Positions 35,996 to 45,430 are shown, counted from the first letter of the stretch. The stretch is 64,000 nucleotides of DNA from Acuticoccus sediminis (GCF_003258595.1 NZ_QHHQ01000002.1:496001-560000); one strand, 5' to 3'. Made by a program: numbers and translations. The notes: generated from the sequence alone by a model not told the origin.

Positions 35996-37192
35996 TCAGT
36001 CGCCGATGTTGAACTCGGCGACGGCGGCCTCGCGCGGGTAGACCGTGACGAGCTTGCCGTCCTGCCACTGCAGGCCCATCATCTTGGCGCGCTCGTTCTG
36101 GTTGTTCTCACCAAACTTCACGCCGTAGCCCGCCGCGGTCTCGCCCTCGGGGATGTCGATGGCCTTCACCGCCGCGACGATGTCGTCCGGCTTGAAGCTG
36201 GAGCCCTTGTCGATCCCCTGCAGCACGGCCATCGCGCCGACGTAGTTGTTCAGCGAGTGGCCGGAGCGCGGCTCCTCGCCGTACTTCTCGCGGTAGGCGG
36301 TCAGGAAGTCCTCGATGCCGGGGGTGAACTCGTGGTTGACGGCGTACTGGGTGAAGTCGACGTCGAGCACGTTGTTCATGTTCTCGCCGACCGCCTCGGC
36401 CGTCGCCGTCAGCGAGTAGCCGCCACCGCCGCCGATGATGGCGGCCGGGTGGTAGTCGGCCTCGACGGCCTGGTTGAGGAACAGGATCGCGTCGTTCTGG
36501 TAGGCCGTCTGCAGAACCACGTCGACGCCCTGGTCCTTGAGGCTGAGGACCAGCGAGGACATGTCGACCGTGGACGTCGGGTAGGCCTGGATGGTGACGA
36601 TGTCGAGGCCCGCCGCCTCGCCGTAGTTCTTCTGGTGACCGGCGACGGAGGTGCCGTAGGCGCTGTCCTCGTGGATGATGCCGATCTTGAGGTCTCCCGG
36701 CTCCTTGCCGAGGCCCGGCGCCACCTCGTCGACGATCATCTGGACGATCATCTCGCCCATGGTGTCGGCGGTCGGGTTGGTGCGGAAGAGGTATTCGAGG
36801 CCGCGGCCCGTCACCTCGTCGGCCACCGCGCCGAGCTCGAAGTAGGGAATGCCGGAGAGCTCGGCCACCTGGCTCGCCGCGATGGAGCGGGACGAGGAGT
36901 AGGTGCCGATGATCCCGACGACCCCTTCGCGCGAGATCAGGCGGCGGGCTTCGCCGATCGCCTGGTTGTTGTCGACGGCGTCGCCGCGCACGAGGACGAC
37001 CTTCTCGCCCTGGACGCCACCCTTGGCGTTGATCTCCTCGACGGCGAGCTCCACCCCGCGGAAGCTTTCCTCGCCGAGCAGCGCGAGGCCGCCCGAGAAC
37101 GGGAACAGCGCGCCGAACTTCACGTCGGCGTGGGCGGCGCCCGCCATCATGCCGAATGCGGCGGCTGCGGTGATGAGTGTTTTGATTTTCAT
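35996..37192 (-). CDS. Branched-chain-type ABC transporter substrate-binding protein
   Basis: A 398-residue periplasmic binding protein of the type 1 (LivJ-like) fold. Residues 1-22 are a Sec signal (MKIKTLITAAAAFGMMAGAAHA). The mature protein begins DVKFGALFPFSGGLALLGEES and keeps the GIIGTYSSSRSIAASQVA ligand-loop region. AGGAGG stands seven bases before the ATG. The Ser/Thr-rich ligand loop would suit an amino-acid-like or carboxylate ligand, but relatives bind aromatic acids, amides and other solutes. It lies between the enzymes and the permeases in the operon. Confidence 0.92.
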   Translation of the reverse strand: MKIKTLITAAAAFGMMAGAAHADVKFGALFPFSGGLALLGEESFRGVELAVEEINAKGGVQGEKVVLVRGDAVDNNQAIGEARRLISREGVVGIIGTYSSSRSIAASQVAELSGIPYFELGAVADEVTGRGLEYLFRTNPTADTMGEMIVQMIVDEVAPGLGKEPGDLKIGIIHEDSAYGTSVAGHQKNYGEAAGLDIVTIQAYPTSTVDMSSLVLSLKDQGVDVVLQTAYQNDAILFLNQAVEADYHPAAIIGGGGGYSLTATAEAVGENMNNVLDVDFTQYAVNHEFTPGIEDFLTAYREKYGEEPRSGHSLNNYVGAMAVLQGIDKGSSFKPDDIVAAVKAIDIPEGETAAGYGVKFGENNQNERAKMMGLQWQDGKLVTVYPREAAVAEFNIGD

Positions 37193-37236
37193 ATTTTTCC
37201 TCCCTGTTGCGGACGCGGCGGTCCGGTGTCGTGGCC

Positions 37237-38967
37237 TCAGTAGTCGAGCGCGTCCTTCCCCATGAAGCTCGTGATGGGCGGGTGCGCGCGCTCGTCCGTC
37301 ACCACGTCGATGACGGTGGTGGTGTCGCTCTTCAGCGCCGCCTCGAGCGCCGGCAGGAACGCCTCGGGCCGCTCGACGCGCACGCCCTCGCAGCCCACCG
37401 CGCGGGCGATGGCCGCGTGGTCGACGGCGGTGAAGTGCACGACGTCGGTGTGGTCGCCGAAGAGGCTGAGCTCGGCGTGCTTCTGGTAGCCGAGGATCTG
37501 GTTGTTGAGGACGATGAGCGTCACCGGCAGGCGCATGCGCCGTGCGGTCTCGAGCTCGCTCCAGACGTGGCCGAAGCCGCCGTCGCCGCTGAGGCAGACC
37601 ACCGGGACGTCCGGCCGTGCCGCCTTCGCGCCGATGGCGAAGGGCAGGCCCCAGCCGAGCCCGGCGAGGCCGCGCGGGGTGATGAAGCGCTGTCCGGCGC
37701 GCCGCGCGGTGAGCCCGTTGGCGATCCAGATCGAGGCGTAGCTCGCGTCGGCGACGGCGATCGCATCCTCTGGCAGGACGCTGTCGAGGTCGCGCATCAG
37801 CCGTTCGGGGCGGATGGGCGCGGCGTCCATGTCGACGAGGGTGTCGAGGTCCCGCTCGAACCCGGCCTTGCCTTCGGCGACGCGGCTCTCGAGGCCGGGC
37901 CGGCGCGCCTCGAGGCGGGAGAGGTCCGCCCCCTCCATGGCGTCGGCAAGCGCGGTCAGCGTCAGCTTCGCGTCGCCCTTGAGGCGCAGCGCCTCGTAGT
38001 TGCGGCCGATCTCCGCGCCGTCGATGTCGATGTGGATGTAGCGGGCCTTCGGCGGGTAGAGCTGCCAGCTGTCGGTGCCGTTCTGGTTCGTGCGATTGCC
38101 GACGAGGAGCACGACGTCGGCCCCGGTGACGAGGTCGCGCTGGTGGGAGCCGCGCCCGCCCGGCGCCATGAAGTAGCCGACCACGCCGAGCGACAGCGGA
38201 TGCGTCTCGGCGACCGCGCCCTTGCCCATGACGGTGGTGGCGACGGGGAGGCCGAGGTCCTGAAGCCGCGTCAGCTCGGCCGCGGCGCCGGAGCCGTGCA
38301 CTCCGCCGCCGGCGATCACCACCGGCCGCTCCGCCCGCGCGAGGATCGCCGCCGCCTCGGCGACGCGGGCGGGGTCGGCGCCCATGCGGTCGAGCGGCCA
38401 GGTGCCGAGGTCGGCCTGCCGCCGCGGCGCGTCGGGCGCCAGCTCGGGCCGCTCGTCGAGGAGGTCCACCGGCACCATGAGGACCGCCGGGCCGGGGCGG
38501 CCGGACGCGGCGGCGGTGAAGGCCATGTCCACGTAGTCGTCGATGCGGGCGACGTCGGCGACGCGGCGGATCCACTTGGTGACGCCCGCGAAGAGGGCGA
38601 AGTGGTCGAGCTCCTGGAAGGCGTTCCTGTCGGTGAAGCGCCGGTGCACGTCCTGGACGATGGCGACGACCGGCACCGAGGCCTTGAAGGCCTCCGCGAG
38701 GCCGGGAACCAGGAGCGTCGCCGCCGGCCCGTTCTGCGCGGTCACGACGGGGACGCGGCCGGAGACCCGGGCGTAGGCGTCGGCCATCGCCGCGCCGCCG
38801 TTCTCGGTCCGGTAGCCGACCTGGCGGATGCCGTAATGTGGCGCCGCGAGGATCAGCGCCGACGGCAGCGACTGGCCGAAGATGTCGGTGACGCCGTGAC
38901 GCGCGAGGGCGGCGGCCATGACGTGCGCGCCGGTGCGGTTGTCGGTGGGGGGAAGGGCGATATTCAT
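37237..38967 (-). CDS. Thiamine diphosphate-dependent enzyme (acetolactate synthase/decarboxylase superfamily)
   Basis: A 576-residue ThDP enzyme with the three-domain Pyr-central-PP layout. The catalytic Glu55 is in YRTENGGAAMADAYARV, and the ThDP/Mg motif GDG...NN is at 461-489 (GDGGFGHVW to IVLNN). The family includes acetolactate synthases, oxalyl-CoA and benzoylformate decarboxylases, and ring-cleaving hydrolases such as IolD and cyclohexane-1,2-dione hydrolase. It has none of the adjacent small regulatory subunits of biosynthetic acetolactate synthase and sits beside dehydrogenases and an importer, so a catabolic C-C cleavage or decarboxylation is more likely. It begins one base after the quinone oxidoreductase gene. 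Confidence 0.88.
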   Translation of the reverse strand: MNIALPPTDNRTGAHVMAAALARHGVTDIFGQSLPSALILAAPHYGIRQVGYRTENGGAAMADAYARVSGRVPVVTAQNGPAATLLVPGLAEAFKASVPVVAIVQDVHRRFTDRNAFQELDHFALFAGVTKWIRRVADVARIDDYVDMAFTAAASGRPGPAVLMVPVDLLDERPELAPDAPRRQADLGTWPLDRMGADPARVAEAAAILARAERPVVIAGGGVHGSGAAAELTRLQDLGLPVATTVMGKGAVAETHPLSLGVVGYFMAPGGRGSHQRDLVTGADVVLLVGNRTNQNGTDSWQLYPPKARYIHIDIDGAEIGRNYEALRLKGDAKLTLTALADAMEGADLSRLEARRPGLESRVAEGKAGFERDLDTLVDMDAAPIRPERLMRDLDSVLPEDAIAVADASYASIWIANGLTARRAGQRFITPRGLAGLGWGLPFAIGAKAARPDVPVVCLSGDGGFGHVWSELETARRMRLPVTLIVLNNQILGYQKHAELSLFGDHTDVVHFTAVDHAAIARAVGCEGVRVERPEAFLPALEAALKSDTTTVIDVVTDERAHPPITSFMGKDALDY

Positions 38968-38968
38968 C

Positions 38969-39970
38969 TCAGGCTTCCGGGGCCATCAGGAGGATGATCT
39001 TGCCGACGTGCTCGCCGCCATCCATCCGCGCGTGCGCCTTTGCGACGTCGGCGAGGGGGTAGGTGGAGTCGACCGGCGGCTTGACGGTGCCGTCGGCCAG
39101 GAGCGGCATGACGTGCTCTTCGAGGGCCCGAGCGAGCCTCGCCTTCATCTCCACCGGGCGGGCGCGCAGGGTCGACGCGGTGAAGGTGACGCGCTTCAGG
39201 AGCAGCGGCAGCATGTCGATCTCGACCTTGCTGCCCTGCTGGAAGGCGATCTGCGAGATGCGCCCGTCCGCCGCGACGAGGTCGATGTTGCGCTGGATGT
39301 AGGGGCCGCCGACCATGTCGAGGATGACGTCCGGCCCACGGCCGTCGGTCGCCTTGCGCGCAGCCTCGACGAAGTCCTCGGCGCGGTAGTTGATGGCGAC
39401 GTCGGCGCCGATGTCGAGCGAGGCCTGGCACTTGGCTTCGCTGCCGGCGGTGACGATGACGCGCGAGCCGCGGGCCTTGGCAAGCTGGATCGCCGTGGTG
39501 CCGATGCCCGACGTGCCGCCGTGGATGAGCAGCGTCTCGCCGGGCTGCAGGGCCGCGCGCTCGAAGACGTTGCTCCACACGGTGTAGAAGGTCTCGGGCA
39601 CGCCGCCGGCCTCGATCAGCGACAGCCCGTCCGGCACGCGGACAGCGATCGGCGCGTCGACGACGGCCCAGTCCGCGTAGGCGCCGGAATGGACGAGGCC
39701 CATCACCCGGTCGCCCACCGCGAGATCACCGACGCCTGCCCCGAGCTCGGCGACGACGCCGGCAAGCTCCAGGCCGAGGACGTCGGATGCGCCCGGCGGC
39801 GGTGGGTAGTTGCCCTGGCGCTGCATCACGTCCGGCCGGTTCACGCCGGCGGCGTGGACCTCGACGAGCACCTGCCCCGGTCCCGGCACGGGCCGCGGCC
39901 GATCGACGACGCTGAGGACCTCCGGCCCTCCCGCCCCTGCGGCGATCACGGCGCGCGTTGTCTTCGTCAT
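38969..39970 (-). CDS. Quinone oxidoreductase-like zinc-free MDR protein
   Basis: A 333-residue medium-chain dehydrogenase/reductase of the NAD(P)H:quinone oxidoreductase type. It has the MDR start (GPEVLSVVDRPRPVPGPGQVLVEVHAAGVNRPDVMQR shortened to the AGVNRPD motif), lacks zinc ligands, and has the NADPH-binding HGGTSGIGTTAIQLAK loop near residue 150. Members reduce quinones or enones with NADPH. Its start overlaps the upstream alcohol dehydrogenase stop by four bases, so the two are translated together. In this operon it may reduce an unsaturated ketone formed during degradation. Confidence 0.92.
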   Translation of the reverse strand: MTKTTRAVIAAGAGGPEVLSVVDRPRPVPGPGQVLVEVHAAGVNRPDVMQRQGNYPPPPGASDVLGLELAGVVAELGAGVGDLAVGDRVMGLVHSGAYADWAVVDAPIAVRVPDGLSLIEAGGVPETFYTVWSNVFERAALQPGETLLIHGGTSGIGTTAIQLAKARGSRVIVTAGSEAKCQASLDIGADVAINYRAEDFVEAARKATDGRGPDVILDMVGGPYIQRNIDLVAADGRISQIAFQQGSKVEIDMLPLLLKRVTFTASTLRARPVEMKARLARALEEHVMPLLADGTVKPPVDSTYPLADVAKAHARMDGGEHVGKIILLMAPEA

Positions 39971-41022
39971 TGGATGGTTCCTTCGGTCTCTTCGGGGTGG
40001 AGCATCACCTTCATCGCGCCCCGGCTCCGGGCCAGCGCGAACCCTTCCAGCGCGCGGGAGAGGGGCAGGCGGTGGGTGATGAGGCGCTCGAGCCGGTCCC
40101 CGTGCGCGGTGAGCATCGTCAGCGCCTCGGCGAAGGCGTCTTCGGTGGTGTCGTGGGCGCCGACGAGCTGCTTCTTCTCGCGGACGAAGCGCGCGAGGTC
40201 GATGCGGCAGGCGGCGGCGTGGATGCCGGCGGCGACGAGGATCCCTTCGGGCCGCAGCGCGGCGAGGCCCTCCTCGACCGAGACGGGCGCGCCCGTCGCC
40301 TCGATCACGCGGTCGCAGCGTCCGCCGAAGGCAGCGTCCACCGCCGCGCCGAGCGTGGTCTCGCGGAGGTCGGCGGTGGCGACGTCGGCCACCGTGCGGG
40401 CGAGGGCGAGGCGGGCCGCGTCGTCGAGGCCGATGAGCAGTACCCTCGCGCCCCGCTGCCGGGCGACGAACGCGGCGGCGGCGCCGATCGGGCCGGGCCC
40501 CAGCACCGCGACGCGGTCGCCGGGGGCGAGGCGGGCCAGGTCGACGGCATTGACGGCGATCGAAAGCGGCTCGCACAGGGCCGCCCGCTCGAAGGAGAGG
40601 GTCGGCGGCACGTGGCGCAGGGTTCCGGCCGGCACGCGCACCCGCTCGGCGAAGCCGCCGTCGCGGTGGAGGCCGACGATCCGCCGCGCCTCGCATGCGG
40701 AAGGGCGGCCGTCCCGGCAGCCCGCGCAGCGCCCGCAGACCACCGTGGGCCAGCAGACCACACGGTCGCCGGGCGCGAAGGCGTCGACATCGGCGCCGGC
40801 GGCAGCGACGACGCCGGCGAATTCGTGACCGATCGTCACCGGCAGATAGTCCGTCATGAAGGCGTAGCCCGGATCCCAGGCGAAAGCGTGCAGGTCGCTG
40901 CCGCAGAGGCCCGCTGCGCGGACCACGACGTCGACCTCCCCCGGCCCGGGCCCGGGCGCCGCGAGCTCGGTCTCGACGAGCGCGGCACCGGCCTCGGGCT
41001 TAACCTTGCGCAAGGCAAGCAT
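39967..41022 (-). CDS. Zinc-dependent alcohol dehydrogenase (sorbitol/threonine dehydrogenase-like)
   Basis: A 351-residue Zn-MDR. Catalytic zinc ligands are in GLCGSDLHAF and IGHEFAG; the structural zinc cluster is the four-cysteine CGRCAGCRDGRPSAC; the dinucleotide loop is VLGPGPIG. It resembles polyol/threonine-type dehydrogenases that oxidise secondary alcohols with NAD+. It is the promoter-proximal gene of the ten-gene cluster and is divergent from the GntR regulator. The ATG at 41022 was chosen over an upstream GTG-type extension because GGGAGG lies about twelve bases before it and homology begins here. Confidence 0.91.
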   Translation of the reverse strand: MLALRKVKPEAGAALVETELAAPGPGPGEVDVVVRAAGLCGSDLHAFAWDPGYAFMTDYLPVTIGHEFAGVVAAAGADVDAFAPGDRVVCWPTVVCGRCAGCRDGRPSACEARRIVGLHRDGGFAERVRVPAGTLRHVPPTLSFERAALCEPLSIAVNAVDLARLAPGDRVAVLGPGPIGAAAAFVARQRGARVLLIGLDDAARLALARTVADVATADLRETTLGAAVDAAFGGRCDRVIEATGAPVSVEEGLAALRPEGILVAAGIHAAACRIDLARFVREKKQLVGAHDTTEDAFAEALTMLTAHGDRLERLITHRLPLSRALEGFALARSRGAMKVMLHPEETEGTIQ

Positions 41023-41039
41023 GGTGTCCCGTATCCTCC

Positions 41040-41102
41040 CACCGATATCGGTGTCGGCAACGTGCAGCCACACGTTGCCGTTATTTGTTATTTGTTATAA
41101 CA
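41040..41102. promoter_or_regulatory. Three palindromes between the operon and its GntR regulator
   Basis: The 104-bp spacer holds three perfect dyads: CACCGATATCGGTG (41040-41053); CGGCAACGTG (41055-41064) paired with CACGTTGCCG (41071-41080); and TGTTATAACA (41093-41102) embedded in AT-rich sequence. The last fits the TNGTNNNACNA pattern bound by FadR/FCD-type GntR proteins. At least one should be the operator for the adjacent regulator and control both directions. Confidence 0.6.
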
Positions 41103-41126
41103 GATCATGCAGAGGAGATCGGACGG

Positions 41127-41834
41127 GTGTCAAGACTGAAGACGATGGATGCTTCGGCGGGGGCCGAGGTGCGCGATTGGGCCCGGCCGATCGAGCGCGC
41201 GAGCCTCAGCGACCAGGCCTACAGCGCGATCCGCAACGCGTTGATGCGGGGCGAGCTGAGGCCGGGCGAGCGGATGCGTCTTCGGCCCATGTCCGAGCGC
41301 TTCGGCATCTCGATGACGCCGATCCGCGAGGCGCTGCTGCGGCTGGTGTTCGAGCGCGCGATGACCGTGGACGAGCGCGGCACGGTCACGGTGCCGCAAC
41401 TCACCCTGGAACAGCTCCTCGAGATCCGGATGATCCGCATGGACCTCGAGGGCAAGGCGGCGGCGAAGGCCGCCGAATGCGCCACGCCCGAGGATATCGC
41501 CGGCCTCGAGGCCATCCAGGCGGGGATCTCCGGCTGCCATGCGCGCCAGGCCTTCGACGAGGCGGTGCACCTCAACACCGAGTTCCACCTCGCCCTCTGC
41601 CGGCTCGGACGCCTCCCCATCACCTACGACCTCGTCGAGAACCTCTGGGTGCGGTGCGGGCCGATCCTGTCCCATCTCTACGACGCGGGCGTGCCGGAGA
41701 ACTGGGACCCGCACCCGCACGTGCGCATCATCGACGCGCTCCGCCGTGGCGACAGCGAGGCCGCGTGGACCGGCATCCGCATCGACATCGAGATGGGCGG
41801 GCAGGGACTGATCGAACACGTCGCGCGAACCTGA
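41127..41834 (+). CDS. GntR-family (FCD domain) transcriptional regulator
   Basis: A 235-residue regulator with a GntR winged helix at about residues 25-90 (RPGERMRLRPMSERFGISMTPIREALLRL) and an FCD effector domain with the metal-site histidines (HLNTEFHLALCRL; HPHVRIIDALRRGD). FCD proteins bind small organic acids or polyols and derepress catabolic operons. The GTG at 41127 is preferred because GAGGAG lies nine bases upstream; the frame begins at a TTG inside the operator region. It is divergent from the ten-gene cluster and almost surely controls it, in keeping with the palindromes in between. Confidence 0.9.
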   Translation: MSRLKTMDASAGAEVRDWARPIERASLSDQAYSAIRNALMRGELRPGERMRLRPMSERFGISMTPIREALLRLVFERAMTVDERGTVTVPQLTLEQLLEIRMIRMDLEGKAAAKAAECATPEDIAGLEAIQAGISGCHARQAFDEAVHLNTEFHLALCRLGRLPITYDLVENLWVRCGPILSHLYDAGVPENWDPHPHVRIIDALRRGDSEAAWTGIRIDIEMGGQGLIEHVART

Positions 41835-41895
41835 GCCGGACCAGCGCCTCGGCGGACCCCGGCGCCTGCGCGGGACGCTCGCCGGGTGCCGGCGT

Positions 41896-42774
41896 CTACC
41901 CCGCGATGGCCGGTTTCAGGACATCGGTGCACCACTGGTGGATGTCGGTCGGCGTGTCGGCCGGCGTGGAGCGGGGCCCCATGTGGTCGAGGCCCTCGTT
42001 CTTCGCCGTCAGCATGTCGACCATCGCCTGCGCCATCCCCGCCGACGCGCCGCGCGCGGCCAGCATCGCCCTGAGGTCCTCCGTCCGCATCTCCTCGAAG
42101 CGGACCGGACGGCCAAGGACCTCCGTCATGATGGCGGCGATGGCGTTGAACGAGACGTCCTGCGGCCCGGTCATCGGGATCTCCTCGGCGCCGTCCCAGG
42201 CGGGATCGAGAAGGAGGCGCGCGGCGAGCGCCGCGACGTCCCGCGTGGCAACGTGCGGGAAGGGCCGGTCGCCGTCGGCGGGCCAGGACAGCACGCCGTG
42301 ATCCCGGATCTGAGCGAGCTGGCGGAGCTGGTTCTCCATCAGCGACGCGCAGGCGAGCGCCCTGAAGGCGACGCCCGTCTCCGCGATCAGGTCGTCCGCC
42401 TCGAGGGTCGCCGTGACGTGGCCCGCGTCCCTCGGCCAGCCGCGGCCGAGCGCGGAGACGGCGACGACGTGCGTGACGGTTCCGGTCTTCAACGCCTCCG
42501 CGGCGGGGCGGGTGAAGTCGACGTAGGCCGCCATCGCGTCCGCCGCCGTCATGTCGCCGGGAACGAGCCAGAAGACACGGCGGACGCCGTCGAGCGCCCT
42601 CGTCACTGTTTCCGGATCGCCGTGCGATCCCTCGACGACCTCGACCCGCGAACGGACCTCGGCCGGAAGGCGGGAGGGGTGGCGGGCGACGACCCGGATG
42701 GCCTCGTTGCTGGCGGCAAGCGCCGCGAGAACCTGACTGCCGATGTTGCCCGCAGGCGCCGTAATGAGAATCAT
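41896..42774 (-). CDS. NmrA/NAD(P)-binding domain oxidoreductase-like protein
   Basis: A 292-residue atypical SDR. It starts with the nucleotide-binding loop ITAPAGNIGSQVLAAL and continues VRVFWLVPGDMT-like sequence, as in NmrA or azoreductase-like sensor and reductase proteins. The catalytic YxxxK is not evident, which agrees with NmrA-type binding or quinone-reductase members. GAGGGAAG precedes the ATG. It is divergent from an AraC regulator that is probably its controller. The reaction is unknown. Confidence 0.85.
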   Translation of the reverse strand: MILITAPAGNIGSQVLAALAASNEAIRVVARHPSRLPAEVRSRVEVVEGSHGDPETVTRALDGVRRVFWLVPGDMTAADAMAAYVDFTRPAAEALKTGTVTHVVAVSALGRGWPRDAGHVTATLEADDLIAETGVAFRALACASLMENQLRQLAQIRDHGVLSWPADGDRPFPHVATRDVAALAARLLLDPAWDGAEEIPMTGPQDVSFNAIAAIMTEVLGRPVRFEEMRTEDLRAMLAARGASAGMAQAMVDMLTAKNEGLDHMGPRSTPADTPTDIHQWCTDVLKPAIAG

Positions 42775-42856
42775 GGCTTCCCTCGCTTCGCTGGATTTGC
42801 CCGCCGCCAGCCGTCGGGGCCGGTGTCGGGCGATGCTGAGGTAGGCCGCGCGCTGC

Positions 42857-42900
42857 GAACGATCTATGCTCAGTTGTTCGCACTGTTGTCGCGATCGTTC
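42857..42900. promoter_or_regulatory. Inverted repeat between NmrA-like and AraC genes
   Basis: GAACGATC (42857-42864) and GATCGTTC (42893-42900) are exact inverse complements 28 bases apart, the right copy ending 11 bases before the AraC start. A paired half-site of this kind could serve for looping or dimeric AraC binding. Confidence 0.35.
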
Positions 42901-42911
42901 AGGGTGCCCGA

Positions 42912-43862
42912 ATGGATCCTCTCTCCGATGTCCTGATGCTCCTGAAGCCCCGGAGCTACGTCTCCGCAGGCTTCGAGGCGGGCGGCGCCTGGCTCCTGGC
43001 GTTTCCACCCTACGAGGGCATCAAGGTGAATGCCGTCCTGTCCGGGTCGTGCTGGCTGGCGATGGGCGATGGAAGCGATCCGGTGCGCCTGCGCGAGGGG
43101 GACTGCTTCATCCTGCCGAAGGGGCGTCCGTTCCGGCTCGGCAGCGATCTCGGCGCGCCACCGGTCGATGCCGGCACGGTGTTCGGCCGCGCCTCGCCGG
43201 GCGGCGTCGCGGCCCTCAACGGCGGGGCGGACTTCGTGCTCGCCGGGAGCCGCTTCTCCCTCGACGCCGCGCACGCGGACATCCTCCTCGACGTGCTTCC
43301 CTCCGTCGTCCTCGTCGAGGATGTCCGGGACCGCGAGGAACTGCGCTGGATCCTGACGCGCATGCGCCGCGAGGTGCGCGAGCGGCTGCCCGGCGGGGAC
43401 CTCGTCGCGCAGCACCTCGCCCACCTCATGCTCGTCCAAGCCCTTCGGCTCTACCTGGAGGAGCGGGCGGGCGTCGGTGTCGGGTGGCTCTATGCCCTCG
43501 CCGACAGGAGGATCGGCTCGGCGATCGGCGCGATCCACGCCGAGCCGGCCCGTCGCTGGACGGTGCAGCAGCTGGCCGAGCGGGCCGGCATGTCGCGAAC
43601 GGCCTTCGCCGTCCGCTTCAAGGCCATGGTCGGGCGCGCGCCGATGGACTACCTGACGCGCTGGCGGATGGCCCTCGCGGCGGACAGGCTGGAGACGTCG
43701 GGCGATGCGATCCCGGCGATCGCGGCTTCGCTCGGCTACGATTCCGAGAGCGCCTTCGGCGCCGCGTTCAAGCGGGTGATGGGCGCATCGCCCCGCCAGC
43801 ACGGCCGCCGCCGGCGGCCATCACATACGGCGAGCCCGCCCCCGGCCAGCGGAGCGCCTTAG
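42912..43862 (+). CDS. AraC-family regulator with N-terminal cupin sensor
   Basis: A 316-residue regulator. Residues 10-190 are a cupin-like sensing region (GIKVNAVLSGSCWLAMGDG, REGDCFILPKGRPFRLG). Residues 205-305 hold the two AraC helix-turn-helix motifs (WTVQQLAERAGMSRTAFAVRFKAMVGRAPMDYL; IAASLGYDSESAFGAAFKRVMG). It matches the AraC type found next to oxidoreductases, repressing or activating the divergent NmrA-like gene. The C-terminus ends in a basic tail. The effector is unknown. Confidence 0.92.
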   Translation: MDPLSDVLMLLKPRSYVSAGFEAGGAWLLAFPPYEGIKVNAVLSGSCWLAMGDGSDPVRLREGDCFILPKGRPFRLGSDLGAPPVDAGTVFGRASPGGVAALNGGADFVLAGSRFSLDAAHADILLDVLPSVVLVEDVRDREELRWILTRMRREVRERLPGGDLVAQHLAHLMLVQALRLYLEERAGVGVGWLYALADRRIGSAIGAIHAEPARRWTVQQLAERAGMSRTAFAVRFKAMVGRAPMDYLTRWRMALAADRLETSGDAIPAIAASLGYDSESAFGAAFKRVMGASPRQHGRRRRPSHTASPPPASGAP

Positions 43863-44135
43863 GCGGACGGTGCGACAGGGGCGGTCCCCCCGCCCGGGGC
43901 GGACCGAGGGCAGGGGATCGTGGCGATGAACCCGTTCCGCCGGCGGCGCCCGGCCGCGGAACGGCCGGCACGCGGAAGGCCGAAACCGCCCCGGCGGCGT
44001 GATGCGGCGGGGCGGCAATCGGCTTGCGGCTCGCGCGCCCGCGGGATGTGCACGGGCGGGAAGGGGCCGGCGCACGGCGGAGCCGCGCGGCGGCCGGCGG
44101 TCAGGCGGACACGTCGTCCGCCGCAACGGGGCGGA

Positions 44136-45200
44136 TCATTCGGGGAGGCTGTCGAGGAAGGACTTCAGCGGCTCGGCGTAGAGGGCGGCCTGCGAGCCGG
44201 TCGTGCCGTGCCCCTTGGTCTCGCTGCTCTCGGGGATGATGTAGGCGTTGACGTTGGGCAGGCGCTTCACCGCCGCGTCCAGGATGCCGAGCTCGGTCGG
44301 ATTGCGCTCGTCGTCCGCCGAGTTGATGGCGAGCACCGGCGCCTTGATCTGGTCGAGTTCGCCCGAGGGGTCGAAGTCGCGCGAGGCGTCCCACTGGTAC
44401 ATCGTGTCGTTGGCGTCCTTGGCCTTGGCCTTGGCGAGGAGGCCGTCGACGTACTCGTCGGCCTTCTCGCGCGTCGCGCCGATCTCCTGCAGGCGCATGT
44501 TGCCGCCGTTGGTGGCGAGGCCGAACCAGACCTGCGCGATCGCGAGGTTGGGCGGCTGCTCGGTGTAGTTCCCGTCGTTCCAGGCCGGGTCGGTGCGCAC
44601 CGAATCGACCAGCATGCGCCGCATCATCCAGTTGCGGCCCGACATCGCCGCCGGGAGCGAGGCCATCGGCACCAGGGCATCCATGAAGTCCGGGTGCGCG
44701 ATGCCCCATTCCCAGGTGATCATGCCGCCCATCGAGTTGCCCATGACGAGGCGCAGGTGGTCGAGCCCGAGGTGGTCCTTCACCAGCTGGTACTGCGCCT
44801 CGACCATGTCCTTGTAATTGTAGCGCGGAAAGGCTGCGCGCATGCCGTCGGACGGCTTCGAGCTGCCGCCCGCGCCGATCGCGTCGGGCAGGATGATGAA
44901 GTAGTGCGTGGCGTCGAGCGGCTGGCCGGGGCCGAACATCGCGCCCGCAAACCCGTCGGTGAGGAAGCTCGCCCCGCTGCCGTTGGTGCCGTGGACGAGC
45001 AGCACCGGCTCGCCGGACGGGTCGCCGATGGTGCGGTAATGGACCTTCATCTCCGGCAGCGTCTCGCCGTCGTGGAAGGTGAAGTTCTCGATGACGTAGT
45101 CGCCTTCCTGCGGCGCGGGGTAGTCCGCGGCGGAGGCGCCGAGGCTGCCGACGGCGAGCGAAAGGGCCGCGGCGCCGAGCGCCGCTGAGATCCTGAGCAT
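44136..45200 (-). CDS. Secreted MetX-like alpha/beta hydrolase
   Basis: A 354-residue alpha/beta hydrolase resembling homoserine O-acetyltransferase (MetX) but with a Sec signal peptide (residues 1-24, MLRISAALGAAALSLAVGSL onward), so it is exported. The triad is visible: Ser156 in MGNSMGGM, an acid in INSADDERNP (295/296) and His330 in TKGHGTTG. An exported location argues against methionine synthesis; the likely role is as an esterase, lactonase or acyl hydrolase on an external substrate. GGGAGGG lies before the ATG. It precedes the hydroxyisobutyrate dehydrogenase-like gene on the same strand with a 230-bp gap, so it may be a separate unit. Confidence 0.87.
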   Translation of the reverse strand: MLRISAALGAAALSLAVGSLGASAADYPAPQEGDYVIENFTFHDGETLPEMKVHYRTIGDPSGEPVLLVHGTNGSGASFLTDGFAGAMFGPGQPLDATHYFIILPDAIGAGGSSKPSDGMRAAFPRYNYKDMVEAQYQLVKDHLGLDHLRLVMGNSMGGMITWEWGIAHPDFMDALVPMASLPAAMSGRNWMMRRMLVDSVRTDPAWNDGNYTEQPPNLAIAQVWFGLATNGGNMRLQEIGATREKADEYVDGLLAKAKAKDANDTMYQWDASRDFDPSGELDQIKAPVLAINSADDERNPTELGILDAAVKRLPNVNAYIIPESSETKGHGTTGSQAALYAEPLKSFLDSLPE

Positions 45201-45430
45201 TCTGTGTTCCCTCCCGGAACGATTTTTTGTTGCTCGTGTTCCGGTCGCCTGCGGGCACGCAGGACACGGGACCCGGCCGCATCGCGGCAAGGCTCCAGAG
45301 GGATCCGACAGTCGACCGGCGGAAAGTCTAGCGCATAACTTGCCCGATCTTGAATACATCGGGACACACAAACGCCGCCGACCGCGGGACGGGGTGCCGG
45401 ACCGGGCCGCGCCGCCGCGCCGCCCGGCTC

